DNA from: Mesorhizobium kowhaii | Lineage (GTDB): Bacteria > Pseudomonadota > Alphaproteobacteria > Rhizobiales > Rhizobiaceae | Reading direction: 5' to 3' | DNA length: 53,640 nt | Assembly: GCF_003253745.1 (NCBI RefSeq) | Contig: NZ_MZXV01000034.1 | Coordinates: 1 to 53,640 of the forward strand | Shown here: one piece after another, positions 34,285 to 42,959 of the stretch | Position numbering within the stretch: the stretch's first letter is position 1 | Layout of the letters: every line of letters begins with the position of its first letter | Translations under genes and position numbers: made by a program | Notes under the pieces: generated by a model | What the model was told of the DNA's origin: nothing | The model's input: only the letters and a program-made list of their open reading frames with translations | Databases searched by the model: none

Positions 34285-35077
34285 AGGAATGGGTTTGACG
34301 GCTTCCGCCGGTCGATAGGGAAGGCAGACGTAATTCTCCGCCAAGTCGCACACCGCAATTGATAATTTCACTTAGTTTTTCTGGGCTTTGGATCTCGATT
34401 TGGATCACAATATGTAGCTCGGCGACTTTGCGGACACCTTACGGGTTCTTCAAGGCTGCCGGGAGCGAAATCCCGTCCCATTCCGTTCTGCCGAAACAGT
34501 TTTACCCAGCAAGAAATTGGTGGGCCCGGAGGATCTACCAAAATCGTTGATTTCATTGGGTTTTTCGTGGGCCAAAATCAGAAGTCTTCCCGTATCGTTC
34601 CGCATGGTTCCGTTGCGCCAAGCACGATCTCGAATGATCCCGCCTTCCAAAGCGGCTAAGTTTGGGCCGCGCAATCCCGTAGCTCCGTAGGCAGAGCGGC
34701 AGACAGCTAGTCTTTAGATCACAGATTCGATTCCTGTCAATATCACCATTCTTTTCAACCACTTAGTGAGTTTTCCGCCGTGCCTTTTTTGCGATCTAAG
34801 CACGCCAATTAGTACGGCGAATTCGCGGATCGTGTGGTTCGGGCGCGCATTCCAAGGTACAAAACTGGGCAAGGTTCGCTGAGAAGCGGTGCACGGCGAT
34901 GCCAAATCGAGGTGAGTATTGCCGGTATTCCCAACAACCTTTGCCTGCCCTCTTCAGGATTGGCCAGTTCCGCCTCGGCTTCAAAACGTCGGGCTTTGAG
35001 TTCCGCGAGGTGCGCCACATGCATCCATCATCAAACACTCCCGTCGTCAGGTCGCACGATCCTCCCTTGCCCGACGG
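34285..35077. other. Gene-free debris between transposon and sulfur cluster
   Basis: About 790 bp without a convincing gene. Two tRNA-like scraps occur: TGGTGGGCCCGGAGG at 34518-34532 (which reads as a tRNA 3' end on the minus strand) and the tRNA-like segment near 34672-34747. Short open frames on both strands have no recognisable family. The composition is less GC-rich than its neighbours, which suggests foreign or decayed DNA. Confidence 0.4.
34672..34747 (+). pseudogene. tRNA-like remnant
   Basis: The plus strand has TAGCTCCGTAGGCAGAGC (D arm), an anticodon-arm-like block and ACAG-ATTCGATT-CCTGT (T arm with TTCGAT), ending near TCACC. The acceptor halves do not pair, and base 33 of the anticodon loop would not be U. 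It is probably a decayed tRNA copy of an integrated element. Confidence 0.35.
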
Positions 35078-35461
35078 CTAGTTTCCATCCCTACGTTTCG
35101 CCACCGCCTCGGAGATCGCCATATCCCGTGCGCGCAGGAACACGCTCTCCATCCGCCAATGTTCGTTGGTATAGCGCGGATCGGTTGCCCACTCGTCCCA
35201 GCCGTGATCGCGGCGGAATTCGCCTAGCAGACCGGAGGTCAGGATAGCGTCCCTGTCGACTACAGTGGGGCTTTCGCAGTCCGGGGCGACATAGATCGCA
35301 TCTCCCCGGCAATACAGCTCGCACATAAAGCAGGTCTGGCAGTCCGCCTGCCGGGCGATGCGCGGCACATCGCCGGCAACCAACTCAAGCACGTTGGTCG
35401 GGCAGACTTCGACGCAGGCGTTGCAGCCCGTGCAACGCTCGGCGATGACGAGTTCGATCAT
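35078..35461 (-). CDS. AprB-like 2[4Fe-4S] ferredoxin
   Basis: This is a 127-residue iron-sulfur protein. Two four-cysteine clusters are visible: C10-x2-C13-x2-C16-x3-C20-P and C41-x2-C44-x2-C47-x3-C51; the second lacks the usual Pro. The order and spacing resemble the beta subunit of adenylylsulfate reductase (AprB) more than a simple ferredoxin, and the charged C-terminal tail (about 60-127) is also like AprB. Its ATG overlaps the stop of the upstream flavoprotein gene by 4 bases, so the two are translationally coupled and probably form a complex. It is the last gene of the sulfonate operon. The electron partner and substrate are unknown. Confidence 0.8.
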   Translation of the reverse strand: MIELVIAERCTGCNACVEVCPTNVLELVAGDVPRIARQADCQTCFMCELYCRGDAIYVAPDCESPTVVDRDAILTSGLLGEFRRDHGWDEWATDPRYTNEHWRMESVFLRARDMAISEAVAKRRDGN

Positions 35462-37047
35462 GATGCGAGTTCCAATGCGCGGCCGTAGTCGGACCTCGTC
35501 CAGACCTTGTCCAGGCCGCCAACGAGAATGCGCCGGTCAAAACGGGGATCGGTCTGCGGTCGGTCCTCGCGCTGATGCATGCCGCGGCTTTCGTCGCGTG
35601 CCAGAGCCGACGCGACACACCAGCGCGCCGTGGCCAGCATGGCTGCAGTCTCCCGGGTTCTCAGCAGCGCATCGCCGACGCCGCGGGCGCGGGCATCGAA
35701 CTCCGCCCAGGCGGCGTCGAGCGTTTCGGCCGAACGTTTCAGCGCGTGACCGCTGCGGAAGATGTTCTTGTCGTAAGGCAGCATCTCGCCCTGTATGGCG
35801 GACCGCGCCGCACCGAGATCGACATCGCTCGGCACGGTGGCCGGGCGCAGGCCCGCCTGCCCGATGGGTCTTGCGCCCGACGCGGCAGGATTTTCCGCGG
35901 CAAAGCGCGCCGCACCTCTACCGGCCCATTGACCAGACGACACCGCCCAGGCCGAATTGATGTTGCCGCCTCCCGAAATAGCGCCCGCAACGAGTTCGCG
36001 AGTCGCCGTATCGCCAGCGGCATAGAGGCCCGGAACCGAGGTCACGCAATCCTCGCCGACAATGCGAAGCCCGCCGATGCCGCGGATCGTCCCTTCCCCG
36101 TGCAAGGTCACTTCGAACCGGTCCTTGTAGGGGTCGATGCCCCAGCGCCGGAACGGCAACATGAAGTTCGGCGAAATCGTCGGCACCCGGCCGCGGATGT
36201 CCTCGGGCGTGCGGGCGAGATCGCAGAAGACGTGCCCCTTCAACATGGCACGCGCCAGCGGCCGCGTCGTATCCGGACCTGGCGGCATCGGGATCACCGC
36301 GCCGTCCTCGTCGTAATAGGTGGCGAAGGCGTAGGACATGGAGCGCGTCATCGTGGAGCGCACCGGCGCGACGGTATAGTAGGTGGTAAACTCCATCCCG
36401 GAGAGTTCGGCGCCAGCTTCCGCCGCCATCAAATAGCCATCGCCTGTATTGGTGTGCGAGCCAAGCAGGCGCGACAGGAACGAAGTGCCGCCAGTGGCCA
36501 TCACCACCGCGCCGGCATTGACCTGCCAGTGCCCGCCCGCCTGCCGCCGGATGCCGCGCGCGCCTGACACCGAGCCGTCCGCGCGCTGGAGCAACTCCAG
36601 CGCCGGGCTGTGGTCGAGGACGGTGACGCCAAGACTGTCCACCAGCTTGCGCAGGGCGCGCATGTATTCTGGGCCGCGCAAGGCGCGATACTGCTTCACG
36701 CCATTCTCGTCCGTGGAGAAGTCATAGAAGCCCTCGAGGGTCGGCAGGCTTTCCCAAGTGAGCGCCAGAACGCGCGCCATCCATTCCGGATCGTTGAGGC
36801 CGAAGCCGGATTTCAGTCGGTTGCGGATCGTGGTCTCGCGGAGTTCCGCAGGATCGGGCGGCACCCACCAATGTCCCGGTCCCGCAGTCGCGGTGACGCC
36901 ACTGGTGCCGCAATGCCCCTTGTCCACGAGGATGACGGAAGCGCCGGCTCGACGCGCCGCAGACGCCGCCCAGGTTGCGGCAAGGCCGCCGCCGATAACA
37001 AGCACATCGGCGGTCAATTCAAGAGTCTCCTCCGGCGACCGGCTCAT
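35458..37047 (-). CDS. AprA/fumarate-reductase-like FAD flavoprotein
   Basis: This 529-residue flavoprotein has an N-terminal Rossmann FAD motif VLVIGGGLAATWAASAARRAG (about 15-35), a middle VVMATGGTSF, and the late FAD-binding GLYAAGDTATRELVAGAISGGGNINSAWAVSSGQ (about 335-370). The fold is that of succinate dehydrogenase/fumarate reductase flavoprotein and AprA subunits. Pairing with the coupled AprB-like protein suggests an AprAB-like two-subunit oxidoreductase. Genes for sulfate activation or sulfite reduction are absent nearby; instead it closes an operon with a sulfonate importer and a flavin monooxygenase. It may reduce or oxidise a sulfur intermediate, or feed electrons; this is inference. 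The stop at 35458 overlaps the ferredoxin start. Confidence 0.8.
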   Translation of the reverse strand: MSRSPEETLELTADVLVIGGGLAATWAASAARRAGASVILVDKGHCGTSGVTATAGPGHWWVPPDPAELRETTIRNRLKSGFGLNDPEWMARVLALTWESLPTLEGFYDFSTDENGVKQYRALRGPEYMRALRKLVDSLGVTVLDHSPALELLQRADGSVSGARGIRRQAGGHWQVNAGAVVMATGGTSFLSRLLGSHTNTGDGYLMAAEAGAELSGMEFTTYYTVAPVRSTMTRSMSYAFATYYDEDGAVIPMPPGPDTTRPLARAMLKGHVFCDLARTPEDIRGRVPTISPNFMLPFRRWGIDPYKDRFEVTLHGEGTIRGIGGLRIVGEDCVTSVPGLYAAGDTATRELVAGAISGGGNINSAWAVSSGQWAGRGAARFAAENPAASGARPIGQAGLRPATVPSDVDLGAARSAIQGEMLPYDKNIFRSGHALKRSAETLDAAWAEFDARARGVGDALLRTRETAAMLATARWCVASALARDESRGMHQREDRPQTDPRFDRRILVGGLDKVWTRSDYGRALELAS

Positions 37048-37059
37048 CGTTCGAGACCT

Positions 37060-37851
37060 TTAGGCATTGCCGTGAGTTCCGTGTCGCACCCCCAGCCAGT
37101 CGAGAAGGCTGCCGCGTGTCCTGGCGAAGACCGGATCGGCGACGTCGCGCGGGCGCGGCAGGTCGATCCGCTCCTCGTGCGCGATGATGCCGTCCTTCAT
37201 CACAAGGACCCGGTCGGCGAGAAGCACCGCCTCCTCCACGTCGTGCGTGACCAGAAGAATGGCGCAGCCATGCCGTTGCCAGAGTTCGCCGACCAGGTCC
37301 TGCGCCTTGATGCGCGTCAGCGCATCGAGCGCGGCGAAAGGTTCGTCGAGCAGCAGCAGGTCAGGCTCGCGCACCAGCGCGCGCGCCAGCGAGGTGCGTT
37401 GCGCCTCGCCGCCGGACAGAACTTTCGGCCACACGTCGGCACGCTGGCCGATGCCAACCTCCTCGAGCGCGGCCAGCGCGCGCGCCCTGTCGGGCCGCCC
37501 GGGCAGGCCGAGTACGACGTTGCGCCACACCTTCTTCCACGGCATCAGGCGCGGTGCCTGGAAGGCGACGGCGCGGCGGACCGGCACCTCGACTTCACCA
37601 ATGATTTCCCGGTCGAGATCAGCAAGGATGCGCAGCAGCGTGCTCTTGCCGCAGCCGCTGGCGCCGAGCAGCGCCACGAACTCGCCCGGCGCGATGTCGA
37701 CGTCGAGGTTCTTCAACACCTCGCGCTCGCCGAAGCGACGCGTGAGGCCACGAACCCTTACCGCCTGTCCTGCAACCTTGGGCCGTTCGGATACGCGCAC
37801 GGGCGCATCCGTCTCGACCACCGTCAAGTTCCGCTGAACGCTGGCCGCCAT
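37060..37851 (-). CDS. ssuB: Sulfonate-type ABC importer ATPase (SsuB-like)
   Basis: This 263-residue ATPase has Walker A GASGCGKSTLL, Q-loop AFQAPRLMPWKKV, signature LSGGEAQRTS, Walker B LLLLDEPFAALD and H-loop VTHDVEEAV. Length and the absence of a TOBE domain fit SsuB/TauB. The start MAASVQRNL at 37851 lies inside the end of the permease gene (28-nt overlap), indicating coupling. It serves the permease and binding protein encoded upstream; the exact sulfonate or sulfate ester is unknown. Confidence 0.87.
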   Translation of the reverse strand: MAASVQRNLTVVETDAPVRVSERPKVAGQAVRVRGLTRRFGEREVLKNLDVDIAPGEFVALLGASGCGKSTLLRILADLDREIIGEVEVPVRRAVAFQAPRLMPWKKVWRNVVLGLPGRPDRARALAALEEVGIGQRADVWPKVLSGGEAQRTSLARALVREPDLLLLDEPFAALDALTRIKAQDLVGELWQRHGCAILLVTHDVEEAVLLADRVLVMKDGIIAHEERIDLPRPRDVADPVFARTRGSLLDWLGVRHGTHGNA

Positions 37852-38711
37852 GCGAGGAACACCTTTTCTAGAGTTCTGACCGTGAAATCGACTGCAAGCC
37901 CAAGCAGTGCGTAAACGACGAGGCAGACCACGATAACGTCGGTCTGGAAGAACTCGCGAGCCGTGGCCATGAGATAGCCGATCCCGGCCGTGGCATTGAT
38001 CTGCTCGCCGAAGACGAGCGACAGCCACGCAACGCCGAGCGAATAGCGAAGACCAACCAATGCGCTCGGCAACGCTGCCGGCAGGACCACATGCCGTATC
38101 ATTGCCGCGCGTGAAAGCCCGAGCGTGCGACCGGCCTCGATCAGCGTCGAATCCACGTTGCGGATGCCGGCATAAACGTTGAGGTAGAGCGGGAAAGCGG
38201 TGCCGAGAGCGATCAGAGCGATCTTCGGCGCCTCGCCGATGCCAGACCAGATGATCAGCAGCGGGATCAGCGCGACATGGGGCAGCGTGCGCGCCATCTG
38301 CATCGTCGCGTCGATGAGGTCTTCACCGATCCGGAACAGCCCCGCCAGCACAGCGAGTGCCACCCCGACCGTACCGCCGATCGCCAGCCCAATCAGCACG
38401 CGGACGAGAGATACCCAAATCGCCGCCTGCAATTCGCCTGTCTGGAACAGCTTGACGGCGCTGGAGATCACCGTGGACGGGCCAGCCAGGACCTCGCCTG
38501 GCAGAGCGCCCGTCACCGAGGCGATATGCCAAAGCAGCACGAGAGCGATCGGGCCGGATGCCCGCCTCACCCAGCGCGGCAGGGCGCGCGCGGAAGCCGA
38601 GGCCGGCTCTATGCGTTGCTTGGCCAGCCCTGCGTCCTGGATTGCCGCTTCACTAGGCACATGTCTTTCGGCGGCGCGTGGCGCGATGGTGATTGTTGCG
38701 ATCGAGCTCAT
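37824..38711 (-). CDS. ssuC: Sulfonate-type ABC permease (SsuC-like)
   Basis: This 295-residue BPD-type permease has an EAA loop at EAGRTLGLSRAAMIRHVVLPAAL. About six membrane helices (for example LIGLAIGGTVGVALAVLAGL, HVALIPLLIIWSGIGEAPKI, VIVVCLVVYALLGLAVDF) follow a polar N-terminus of about 50 residues. It lies 24 bp after the binding-protein gene. The family handles aliphatic sulfonates, taurine, nitrate and related anions; the neighbouring monooxygenase favours an organosulfur substrate. Confidence 0.87.
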   Translation of the reverse strand: MSSIATITIAPRAAERHVPSEAAIQDAGLAKQRIEPASASARALPRWVRRASGPIALVLLWHIASVTGALPGEVLAGPSTVISSAVKLFQTGELQAAIWVSLVRVLIGLAIGGTVGVALAVLAGLFRIGEDLIDATMQMARTLPHVALIPLLIIWSGIGEAPKIALIALGTAFPLYLNVYAGIRNVDSTLIEAGRTLGLSRAAMIRHVVLPAALPSALVGLRYSLGVAWLSLVFGEQINATAGIGYLMATAREFFQTDVIVVCLVVYALLGLAVDFTVRTLEKVFLAWRPAFSGT

Positions 38712-38735
38712 CGACCCTTGTTCCTCAAATCTGCC

Positions 38736-39710
38736 TCAGTTGATCGGAAGTCCGCGATAGACGTAGTCGCGGAGGTCGAGCGAGCCGGTTAGCACGCCGG
38801 CCTCTTTCCACGTGTCAAACACGTTCTGCAGCGAGGCGACGAATGTGTCGTCGATGGGTGTGCGCTTGTATGCGGCTTCGATCGGATAGATATTTTGGAC
38901 AAGGGCTTTGTCCTGCTTGGTGAAGCCGGCATAGAAATCGATGAACGCACCCTTGTTTTCGAGCGACCATTTGTAGCCGCGCTCGATACGGTCGGAGAAA
39001 TCGGCGATCGCGGCAGCCTTGCCGGGGTCGGCAAGCGCACTGTCGGTCGCGCTCAGCACGAAGTTTCCGGTATTGATTCCCGGCCCGTCAATCAGGACGG
39101 TCGCTTTCAACGTGCCGACCGAGCGCGCCAGATAGATCCCCCACGTGCCCCAGGCATCGATGCTACCGGACTGAAAGGCGGCGCTCGCGTCGGCCGGCGT
39201 GAGGAAGGCGAGTTTCACATCACTGGTGGTCAGCCCGGCCTTCTTCAGCACGCCGAGCGTCAAATAGTGCGCAACACTGCCGCGGGTCGTCGGCGAGATG
39301 GTCTTGCCCTTGAGATCCTGGATTGACTTGATCGGGCTGTCGGCCGGAACGATCAGCGAACTGCCGAGGCCGCCATTCGAGAAATTGGCGACGACCTTGA
39401 TCTTGGAGCCGCCTGCAATCGCGCTGACGGTTGGAGAATCCGCCGCCTGGCCGATGTCGACGGCGTCGGCCTTGAGCGCCTCGTGCAGGTTGACGGCCGC
39501 CGGATAGACCGACCATTCGATCTGATAAGGCACGTCCTTGAGGAGACCAGCCGCTTCCAGCTTGGCGCGGGTCGCGCCGGTCTGGTCGCCGACGCGTAGC
39601 ACGACCTTGCTCAGGTCTTCGGCGGCGAGAGCCGGCAGCGTGCCGAGGGTTGCGACGGCGGCCAGCCCGCCAACGAGGAGACTGAATGTGCGACGGGAGA
39701 TGGCGGTCAT
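38736..39710 (-). CDS. ssuA: Sulfonate-type binding protein (SsuA-like), Tat-type leader
   Basis: This is a 324-residue periplasmic binding protein of the SsuA/TauA/NMT1 type. The leader ISRRTFSLLVGGLAAVATLG carries a twin arginine followed by a hydrophobic core and cleavage after ...ALAA, indicating Tat or Tat-tolerant export. Ligand-domain segments are VLRVGDQTGATRAKLEAAG, DSPTVSAIAGGSKIKVVANF and GKTISPTTRGSVAHYL. ATG 39710 is chosen; a GTG four codons upstream is the alternative, and neither has a strong ribosome site. It lies between the monooxygenase and permease genes. Confidence 0.87.
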   Translation of the reverse strand: MTAISRRTFSLLVGGLAAVATLGTLPALAAEDLSKVVLRVGDQTGATRAKLEAAGLLKDVPYQIEWSVYPAAVNLHEALKADAVDIGQAADSPTVSAIAGGSKIKVVANFSNGGLGSSLIVPADSPIKSIQDLKGKTISPTTRGSVAHYLTLGVLKKAGLTTSDVKLAFLTPADASAAFQSGSIDAWGTWGIYLARSVGTLKATVLIDGPGINTGNFVLSATDSALADPGKAAAIADFSDRIERGYKWSLENKGAFIDFYAGFTKQDKALVQNIYPIEAAYKRTPIDDTFVASLQNVFDTWKEAGVLTGSLDLRDYVYRGLPIN

Positions 39711-39763
39711 GGGAGGGTTCACTTTCAGCTTGTGGGAGGAATTTGCTTGGGACGGCAGAAAGC

Positions 39764-41098
39764 TTACTCGGCCGCCACGGCGACACTCGTGGCGTAGCGG
39801 TTGGGCGGGACGGGAACGCCGAGATTGCCGCGGAACGTCTCGCTTTCGTATTCGGTGCGGTAGATGCCGCGCGCCTGAAGGATCGGAACGACGGTTTCGA
39901 CAAAGACGTCGAACTCTTTCGGCAGCGACACGTTGATCACAAAACCGTCGGAGCCGCGTTCTTGCAGCCAGCGCTGGAACGCGTCGGCGACCTGTTCCGG
40001 TGTACCGACGAATTCGGTGCGCGGCGTCGCGAAGCGTAGCGCGGCCTGGCGAAGCGTCAGTTTTTCCCGCGCCGCGGTTTCCAGGATCTTGCGCGACGTG
40101 CTCTGGTTGCTGTTCGCCCCATGCGCTCCGACATCCGGGAACGGCGCGTCGAGGTCGTGCTGCAGAAAATCATAGTCGTTGAATGGTCGGCCAAGCATCG
40201 ACAGCGCGTTCTCGATGGAGGTCAGATTGGCGAAGTCCCGGTATTTGCGCTCGACTTCCTCTTCGGTTGAACCGATCACCGGGCGAATTCCGGGCAGGAT
40301 GACGAGGTCGTCCGGATCGCGGCCGAAACCTGCGGCACGCTTCTTGGTGTCGCGGTAATAGGCTTTGCCCTCGTCGAGATTTTCGTGGTGAACGAAGATC
40401 GCGTCGGCGCGCTTGGCCGCAAAATTCTTGCCGTCCTCGGAAGCGCCAGCCTGGAAGATCACCGGCTGGCCCTGCGCCGAGCGGGCGATGTTGAGCGGCC
40501 CCTTGACCTGAAAAAACTCGCCCTTGTGATTGAGCGCGTGAAGCTTTGCCGGATCGAAGAACACGCCACTCGCCTTGTTGTGGACGAGCGCGTCGTCTTC
40601 CCAGGAATCCCACAGACCCTGGACGACATCGAGATGTTCGGCGGCAAGCCGGTAGCGCGTGTCATGCGCCAGATGCGAGGATTTGCTGAAATTGACCGCG
40701 CTGCCCTCCAGCCATGAGGTCACCACGTTCCACCCGGCGCGGCCGCAGCTGATATGGTCGAGCGAGGCGAACTGGCGCGCGACGTTGAAGGGCTCGCTGT
40801 AGCTGGCGGTGAGCGTGGCGACGAGGCCGATATGGGAGGTCGCGCCGGCCAGGGCCGACAGGATCGTCAGCGGCTCGAATCGATTGAGATAATGCGGGCT
40901 GGATTTTTCGGTGATGAAAACACTGTCGGCGACGAAGAGGAAATCGAACTTGGCGGCTTCGGCGAGTTGTGCCTGCCTTTTGTAGTATGCGAAGCTCGTG
41001 CTCGCGGTTGGATCAGCATCCGGGTGGCGCCAATCGCCCCATCCCATTCCGACGCCGTGGAGCATGAAGCCGAGTTTCAATTGGCGCTTTTGCGACAT
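39764..41098 (-). CDS. FMN-dependent monooxygenase, NtaA/DmoA/DszA family
   Basis: This is a 444-residue bacterial-luciferase-like (LLM) monooxygenase that uses FMNH2 supplied by a separate reductase. Family marks are FMLHGVGMGWGDWRHPDADP, FDFLFVADSVF, LEPLT-like FEPLTILSALA, CGRAGWNVVTS and VIFQAGASEDGKNFAAKRADAIF. Members cleave C-S or C-N bonds (dimethyl sulfide, dibenzothiophene sulfone, nitrilotriacetate). The ATG at 41098 has CAGGAG 7 bases upstream and is preferred over the open frame to 41134. It is the first gene of the second organosulfur operon and is preceded by a TCTATA-N5-TATAGA repeat at 41175-41191. The flavin reductase probably comes from the neighbouring operon. Confidence 0.87.
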   Translation of the reverse strand: MSQKRQLKLGFMLHGVGMGWGDWRHPDADPTASTSFAYYKRQAQLAEAAKFDFLFVADSVFITEKSSPHYLNRFEPLTILSALAGATSHIGLVATLTASYSEPFNVARQFASLDHISCGRAGWNVVTSWLEGSAVNFSKSSHLAHDTRYRLAAEHLDVVQGLWDSWEDDALVHNKASGVFFDPAKLHALNHKGEFFQVKGPLNIARSAQGQPVIFQAGASEDGKNFAAKRADAIFVHHENLDEGKAYYRDTKKRAAGFGRDPDDLVILPGIRPVIGSTEEEVERKYRDFANLTSIENALSMLGRPFNDYDFLQHDLDAPFPDVGAHGANSNQSTSRKILETAAREKLTLRQAALRFATPRTEFVGTPEQVADAFQRWLQERGSDGFVINVSLPKEFDVFVETVVPILQARGIYRTEYESETFRGNLGVPVPPNRYATSVAVAAE

Positions 41099-41174
41099 CA
41101 CAATCTCCTGTTCGGTCGACGGGGCCGAGTACAAAAATCATCGCGCGAGCGACCGAACGCCCCCCAATTTAAAT

Positions 41175-41191
41175 TCTATAAAATCTATAGA
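41175..41191. promoter_or_regulatory. Shared inverted repeat TCTATA-N5-TATAGA (copy 1)
   Basis: A perfect palindrome with 6-bp arms and AAATC spacer lies 77 bp before the start of the NtaA/DmoA-type monooxygenase gene. An identical-arm copy with the same 5-bp spacer lies before the first gene of the other sulfur operon (49449-49465). The same site in front of two functionally linked operons suggests a common regulator for sulfur limitation; the regulator gene is not in the window. Confidence 0.6.
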
Positions 41192-41313
41192 CTAGGAACA
41201 CGATTGCGAAATCGCGGCTCATTGGAGAGCGGATTTCTCCGGCAAGGCTGTCCGGCGGAGGCAGACCGTTGCGGAGCCCGGCACGGTTGCGCCGCCGATG
41301 TCTTTCGGAGTGT

Positions 41314-42933
41314 TCAGCCGGCTTTCGTCGGAACGCTGTTGCGGACATCAAAGATGTCGATCAGCGTCACCGACCGGAATTCCGAGACCAGAACGGTTAC
41401 ACGGACGATCCAGAATCCGTCGAGAGGCAAGACGAAACCGTCTGCAAGATAGCCCTCCCCTTCAACCAAGCGCGCGTCGCGTGTGAACGGGCCGATACCA
41501 TAGGACGGCTTGTCTAGATCGACGCTGACACTGGCCGGCTTGAACGGTTTCCCATCGAGATTGAGATCACGGACCTCGATCCTCACCGGCCCGACGATGG
41601 GCGGATGGATCGACAGGTTGGCGCTGACGCCGTCCTTCTGCGCATGGACTTCCTGCGCCTCAAACAATGCGGGGTTTGCCGCGATCGCACGCGGCGCCGG
41701 CGTGAAACGCCAAAGGCCGAGCACAGCGATAATGGCTGTCGCAAGGGCGATCTCAGTCCCTATGCTGCGCGTCAGCCGCCGCGTCGCGCTGGCGTCGCCA
41801 GCGATCGCGGGAGCGGTCAAGTAGAAACGGTTGAGCGCCGCGAGCAGGAACAGTGCGAAAACCAATGCGAGCTTGGCCAGAAGCACGAGGCCATAGTTGG
41901 TGTTCCACAAAGCCGGAATGGTTTGCACCTGCACGACGGCAAGCAGCAAGCCGGACAGGGCGAGGACGCCGACGATCACCGGAATGACCGATGAAAAGCG
42001 CCTGAGCACGACAGACGCCGCGGCATCTCCACGGGCCACCACCATACCAAGTGGCACCAATGCGCCGATCCAGAGCAAGACTGATACCGCATGGAGAAAA
42101 ACGGCCGGCACGGTGAGGTATCGCGGCGAAGCGGTCGATGCGTGGCCGGCGCTGGCGACCGCCACGCCGACCAGCAGAGGCGCCACGGCGGCAAGACAAA
42201 GGCCGAACCGCGTCCGACCGGCCTCACCGGCCGCATAGGCGAGGACCAGTGCCGTCGCCGCCAGTAACGTGGAGCGGCCGTAGCTCGTTGCCCACAGGCC
42301 GGTACTCCAGACGTCGGACCGGGTCAGGGCTGGAACCGATTCGCCCAGCGCATCGAGGCCCTGGAACCCGATCAGCGCTGGCGTCGCGACAAGGCCCAGG
42401 AAGAGAGATCCCCTCACGATCCGGCTTTGTCTGACCGAGCCGGAGCGTCCGATCAGGGCCTCGAAGGCCACGCCGCCAACGCCAACGATCAGCCCGAGCA
42501 TCAGCATAAATCGTCCCGACCAGAGGCCGATCCGAACCGGGAGATCGGACTGTTCGACGGCCTGCGGGGCAACCGCGCTCGGCGCGCCGACCGAAAACAG
42601 CAGCCCACCCCCGATCGGATGGCCATCGGACGATGCCACGCGCCAGGACAGGATATGTGTGCCTCTTTCGAGGTTTGGCGGCAGGGTCAGCACGACGACC
42701 GAGCCCCTGTCACCGATGTCCTTCAGGATTTCGGTGTGCCCGCCCGGATGAATTAGCCGCGCGACCAACGGTCGTACCGGCTCGGAGAACCGCAGCGTAA
42801 CGGCTTCCGGGGCAACCGGCACAACCGCCCCGTCGGCGGGCTGGGCCGTGATCAGCGTCGCGTGGGCAAAAGCCGAGCCGGTGCAAGAGCCCAACACAAT
42901 AATGGCGGCGAAGATCGCCGCCACCGCTTTCAT
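41314..42933 (-). CDS. CopC-CopD fusion copper protein (YcnJ-like)
   Basis: This is a 539-residue membrane protein. The signal peptide (AVAAIFAAIIVLGSCTGSAFA) ends just before HATLITAQPADGAVV, so the mature CopC domain begins with His, a known copper-binding N-terminus; a second metal-site His is in SSDGHPIGG. About eight membrane helices of the CopD domain follow (about 150-410), then a soluble periplasmic C-terminal domain. YcnJ-like proteins move copper into or across the membrane. The ATG at 42933 starts the signal peptide. It follows ycnI by 26 bp at the end of the sulfonate operon on the same strand, an unusual neighbour for sulfur genes. Confidence 0.85.
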   Translation of the reverse strand: MKAVAAIFAAIIVLGSCTGSAFAHATLITAQPADGAVVPVAPEAVTLRFSEPVRPLVARLIHPGGHTEILKDIGDRGSVVVLTLPPNLERGTHILSWRVASSDGHPIGGGLLFSVGAPSAVAPQAVEQSDLPVRIGLWSGRFMLMLGLIVGVGGVAFEALIGRSGSVRQSRIVRGSLFLGLVATPALIGFQGLDALGESVPALTRSDVWSTGLWATSYGRSTLLAATALVLAYAAGEAGRTRFGLCLAAVAPLLVGVAVASAGHASTASPRYLTVPAVFLHAVSVLLWIGALVPLGMVVARGDAAASVVLRRFSSVIPVIVGVLALSGLLLAVVQVQTIPALWNTNYGLVLLAKLALVFALFLLAALNRFYLTAPAIAGDASATRRLTRSIGTEIALATAIIAVLGLWRFTPAPRAIAANPALFEAQEVHAQKDGVSANLSIHPPIVGPVRIEVRDLNLDGKPFKPASVSVDLDKPSYGIGPFTRDARLVEGEGYLADGFVLPLDGFWIVRVTVLVSEFRSVTLIDIFDVRNSVPTKAG

Positions 42934-42959
42934 CAGGTGAGTCGCTCTGTATGGCAGGG

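Noticed and set aside
36610..37914. A 434-codon plus-strand open frame
   Set aside because: It is antisense to the AprA-like flavoprotein and SsuB-like ATPase genes, with low-complexity Arg/Ala composition; no independent support.
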